The notes beneath the pieces are model-generated. The model was not told the DNA's origin and made no database searches. It saw only the letters and a list, made by a program, of their open reading frames with translations. Made by a program: the position numbers and the translations under genes. From contig NC_015844.1 of the NCBI RefSeq assembly GCF_000973105.1, positions 1,670,501 to 1,734,500 on the forward strand: DNA of 64,000 nt. Reading direction: 5' to 3'. Positions 62,333 to 64,000 of the stretch are shown piece after piece; the first letter of the stretch is position 1, and each line of letters opens with the position of its first letter. Source of the DNA: Zobellia galactanivorans (GTDB lineage: Bacteria; Bacteroidota; Bacteroidia; Flavobacteriales; Flavobacteriaceae).

Positions 62333-63231
62333 GCCGGCGCACACTAGCCATATTGGCCGCCATCGGCGCAACCATAATCTACGCCTTGAACCATACGATT
62401 GCCAAAGGGGTAATGCCGAACCATGTACAGCCCTTTGGGTTTATCATGTTGCGGGTCATTGGCGCATCAATATTGTTTTGGAGCGTTTCCTTCTTTGGCC
62501 CCAAGGAAAAGATTGAAAAAAAGGATTATCCGAGAATGTTCATCTGCGCGCTTTTGGGCATGGGCCTCAATATGCTGGTGTTCTTCAAGGGCCTTTCTTT
62601 ATCTACCCCTATCAATAGCGCTGTCTTAATCACCACCACACCGATTATAGTGGTATTGCTCTCGGCGGTTTTGATCAAGGAAAAAATCATACCCCAAAAA
62701 ATGATAGGTATCTTGATAGGCCTTTTAGGCGCACTTGGACTTATCTTTTTCGGAACGGAACTAAGAGCGGACGCCCCCAATATTCCCTTGGGAAATTTTC
62801 TGATTTTTATGAATTCGGTATTCTACGGTTCATACCTGATCGGAGCAAAAACCTTAATTGCCAAGTACCACCCCTTTACCTTTATGAAATGGCTTTTTAC
62901 CATCGGCATATTTATCTGTCTTCCGTTCGGATATCATGAACTTATGGCCATAGACTGGCCCAACCTACCTTTTGAAGCCTTGTGGAAAATTGCATTTGTA
63001 GTTTTAGGAACTACATTTTGCACCTATCTGTTCAACATTTTTGCCTTGACCCAGTTGAAAGCCTCTACCCTAAGTGCCTTTGTATACATTCAACCCTTAA
63101 TAGGCATACTCTTTGCGGTGGCCACAGGGCAGGACAAACTTACGACACTTAAAATACTCGCTGGTTGCTTGGTATTTTTAGGCGTATACTTGGCCAGTAA
63201 AAAACCTAAACCAAATCCCTTGGAGCCTTAG
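62329..63231 (+). CDS. EamA/DMT-superfamily transporter
   Basis: A 300-residue membrane protein with ten predicted helices in two EamA halves (about 5-135 and 150-285). These transporters export or import small metabolites; the substrate is unknown. It starts with TTG overlapping the upstream stop by 4 bases, a coupled arrangement. Its 3' end overlaps the convergent thioesterase gene by 26 bases. Confidence 0.92.
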   Translation: MSRRTLAILAAIGATIIYALNHTIAKGVMPNHVQPFGFIMLRVIGASILFWSVSFFGPKEKIEKKDYPRMFICALLGMGLNMLVFFKGLSLSTPINSAVLITTTPIIVVLLSAVLIKEKIIPQKMIGILIGLLGALGLIFFGTELRADAPNIPLGNFLIFMNSVFYGSYLIGAKTLIAKYHPFTFMKWLFTIGIFICLPFGYHELMAIDWPNLPFEALWKIAFVVLGTTFCTYLFNIFALTQLKASTLSAFVYIQPLIGILFAVATGQDKLTTLKILAGCLVFLGVYLASKKPKPNPLEP

Positions 63232-63682
63232 CGAACCTTCTAGTATCCTCTTTGGTCAATACCTTAAACCCTTCGGCCTTTTCAATAGCACTGAATTTTT
63301 CCAACAAATCGTTGGTCAAACCGGTGAGCTTACGGGTCTTCAGGTCGATCCAGGCACCCATCATTTCACAATGGGCAAAATTCCTTCCCTTATAATCGTA
63401 AAAATTATGATGGAATTCAAAGAACTGTGCATCTTCGCTCATTCCCATAATTTCCATGGAAACCTTTACGGGCTTACCGGGAAAAGCCTCTTTGAAGTAG
63501 TACATATGTTCGTAAAAAACCACCGGACCGATCTCTCTCTCCAGTAGTGTTCGATGGCTAAAACCGATTTCGGTCAAATAACTCATCCGTGTGTGGCTCA
63601 TAAAATTCAGATAAGCAGAATTGGCCAAATGCCGGTTTGCGTCAACATCGCTCCAGCGAATTTCAAACTCTTTTAGATACAT
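63206..63682 (-). CDS. Acyl-CoA thioesterase (4HBT fold)
   Basis: A 158-residue hotdog-fold thioesterase, with the 4-hydroxybenzoyl-CoA-type motif EIRWSDVDANRHLANSAYLN containing the catalytic Asp region. It hydrolyses an acyl-CoA of unknown type. A 20-bp palindrome lies 16 bases before the start and would cover the transcript start site. The -7 box TATTTTTG is at 63721-63728. The palindrome suggests control by a small-molecule-responsive repressor, an inference from position only. Confidence 0.92.
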   Translation of the reverse strand: MYLKEFEIRWSDVDANRHLANSAYLNFMSHTRMSYLTEIGFSHRTLLEREIGPVVFYEHMYYFKEAFPGKPVKVSMEIMGMSEDAQFFEFHHNFYDYKGRNFAHCEMMGAWIDLKTRKLTGLTNDLLEKFSAIEKAEGFKVLTKEDTRRFAKAPRDLV

Positions 63683-63697
63683 ATTTTGCGAATTAAT

Positions 63698-63717
63698 TTC
63701 TTATGCATGCATAAGAA
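63698..63717. promoter_or_regulatory. 20-bp palindrome, probable operator
   Basis: TTCTTATGCATGCATAAGAA is a perfect 20-bp palindrome. It lies 16 bases before the thioesterase ATG and covers the site where transcription should start given the -7 box at 63721-63728. It is also 88 bases upstream of the divergent nitronate monooxygenase ATG, so one regulator could control both genes. A shorter copy of the core is at 811-822. The size and symmetry suit a MarR/TetR-type dimer, but the regulator is not in the window. Confidence 0.6.
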
Positions 63718-63720
63718 TAG

Positions 63721-63728
63721 CAAAAATA
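63721..63728 (-). promoter_or_regulatory. -7 element for the thioesterase (TATTTTTG)
   Basis: Exact TAnnTTTG on the minus strand, with a TTTG 16 bases upstream (slightly short spacing) as a -33 box. The start site is predicted near 63714, inside the palindrome. Confidence 0.55.
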
Positions 63729-63804
63729 CCATAGTTTTGAAAAACAAAGGAATTTCTAGCCTTAAAGTTTACTGCTAATTTAATTCTATCTAATACCGAT
63801 ACAT

Positions 63805-64000
63805 ATGAGTGCTAAACCTTCATTTATAGACGAATTGGCGCTGCCAGCCATTGCAGCCCCCATGTTTTTGATATCAAGCCCAAAACTAGTTGTAGAATGT
63901 TGTAAAAACGGTATTGTCGGAACATTTCCCGCCCTTAACCAGCGCACTAGCGAGGGTTTTGAAGAGTGGCTTATCGAGATCAAAACCGAACTTGAAAATT
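63805..64000 (+). CDS. Nitronate monooxygenase, N-terminal part (runs off the window)
   Basis: A partial gene, 65 codons from the ATG at 63805 to the window edge, frame still open. The protein starts MSAKPSFIDELALPAIAAPM and continues FLISSPKLVVECCKNGIVGT, the first strand-helix pair and the glycine-rich opening of the FMN-dependent nitronate monooxygenase (2-nitropropane dioxygenase) TIM barrel. It oxidises toxic nitronates in better-known members; the substrate here is unknown. It is divergent from the thioesterase and shares its palindromic control region. Confidence 0.8.
   Translation, partial: MSAKPSFIDELALPAIAAPMFLISSPKLVVECCKNGIVGTFPALNQRTSEGFEEWLIEIKTELEN

Noticed and set aside
62329-62341. 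Frameshift between the ArsC-like gene and the EamA transporter
   Set aside because: The TTGA overlap gives complete, normal-length products on both sides, so it is translational coupling rather than a broken gene.

Overview
The window is a gene-dense piece of a Flavobacteriaceae (Bacteroidota) chromosome, most like a marine Zobellia/Maribacter-type organism. The evidence is the TonB receptors with a carboxypeptidase-regulatory-like N-terminus, the lipoproteins with Cys-(K/Q)-acidic export signals, the flavobacterial families (DUF4270, DUF5689, DUF3108, DUF1080, short GT5 'starch synthase'), several exact TAnnTTTG promoter elements, the archaeal/eukaryal-type single-chain glycyl-tRNA synthetase and the conserved order glmS / DUF4270 / GT5 / panC / panD. 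I saw no tRNA, rRNA, CRISPR array, insertion sequence, prophage or integrase, so this reads as core chromosome with a few accessory patches.

Layout. 1-733: 5' end of a TonB receptor leaving the window. 933-5618 (minus): glmS, a DUF4270 lipoprotein and a one-domain GT5 protein. 5723-10502 (plus): panC, panD, a YbhN-like membrane protein, a secreted esterase-like protein and radA. 10523-12569 (minus): a tiny membrane ORF, an aldo/keto reductase and exonuclease III. 12656-14737: a TonB receptor convergent with glycyl-tRNA synthetase. 16322-21015: a coiled-coil membrane protein, a ComF phosphoribosyltransferase, an Ig-like lipoprotein, and a nitrilase/Nudix pair. 21028-23137: catalase with a downstream ankyrin protein. 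23487-26550: a four-PAS histidine kinase and two stand-alone receivers. 26557-31844: a DUF5689/lamin-tail lipoprotein, its TonB receptor and a divergent secreted EEP-family nuclease/phosphatase. 31901-37074: a visibly AT-richer patch (MORN-like repeat protein, DUF1080, small membrane protein, TonB receptor). 37246-43646: pgi, an M23 peptidase, tryptophan 2,3-dioxygenase, DUF3108 and 4-hydroxyphenylpyruvate dioxygenase. 43834-47896: patatin/outer-membrane barrel fusion and uvrC. 48212-54056: a small membrane ORF, 5-formyl-THF cyclo-ligase, lspA, an adhesin-like protein, a DksA-like protein and ileS. 54248-60598: an amphipathic-repeat lipoprotein, a haem-type TonB receptor, recO, gdhA and a transsulfuration enzyme. 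60686-64000: DUF3298 lipoprotein, DinB, ArsC-like, EamA transporter, acyl-CoA thioesterase and the start of a nitronate monooxygenase.

Functionally the window mixes housekeeping (cell-wall sugar precursor, pantothenate and beta-alanine, DNA repair by RadA/UvrC/RecO/ExoIII, two aminoacyl-tRNA synthetases, lipoprotein maturation, glycolysis, glutamate synthesis) with outer-membrane uptake (five TonB receptors) and aromatic amino-acid breakdown.

The items most worth a second look are: the isoleucyl-tRNA synthetase, whose class I signature reads G-I-H-H instead of H-x-G-H (predicted mupirocin hyper-resistance); the receptor / DUF5689-lamin-tail / EEP hydrolase locus beside an output-less two-component system; a 20-bp perfect palindrome over the predicted thioesterase start site, with a shorter copy of its core ahead of the first TonB receptor; an esterase-like protein lacking its serine nucleophile; and two very small membrane-protein ORFs.
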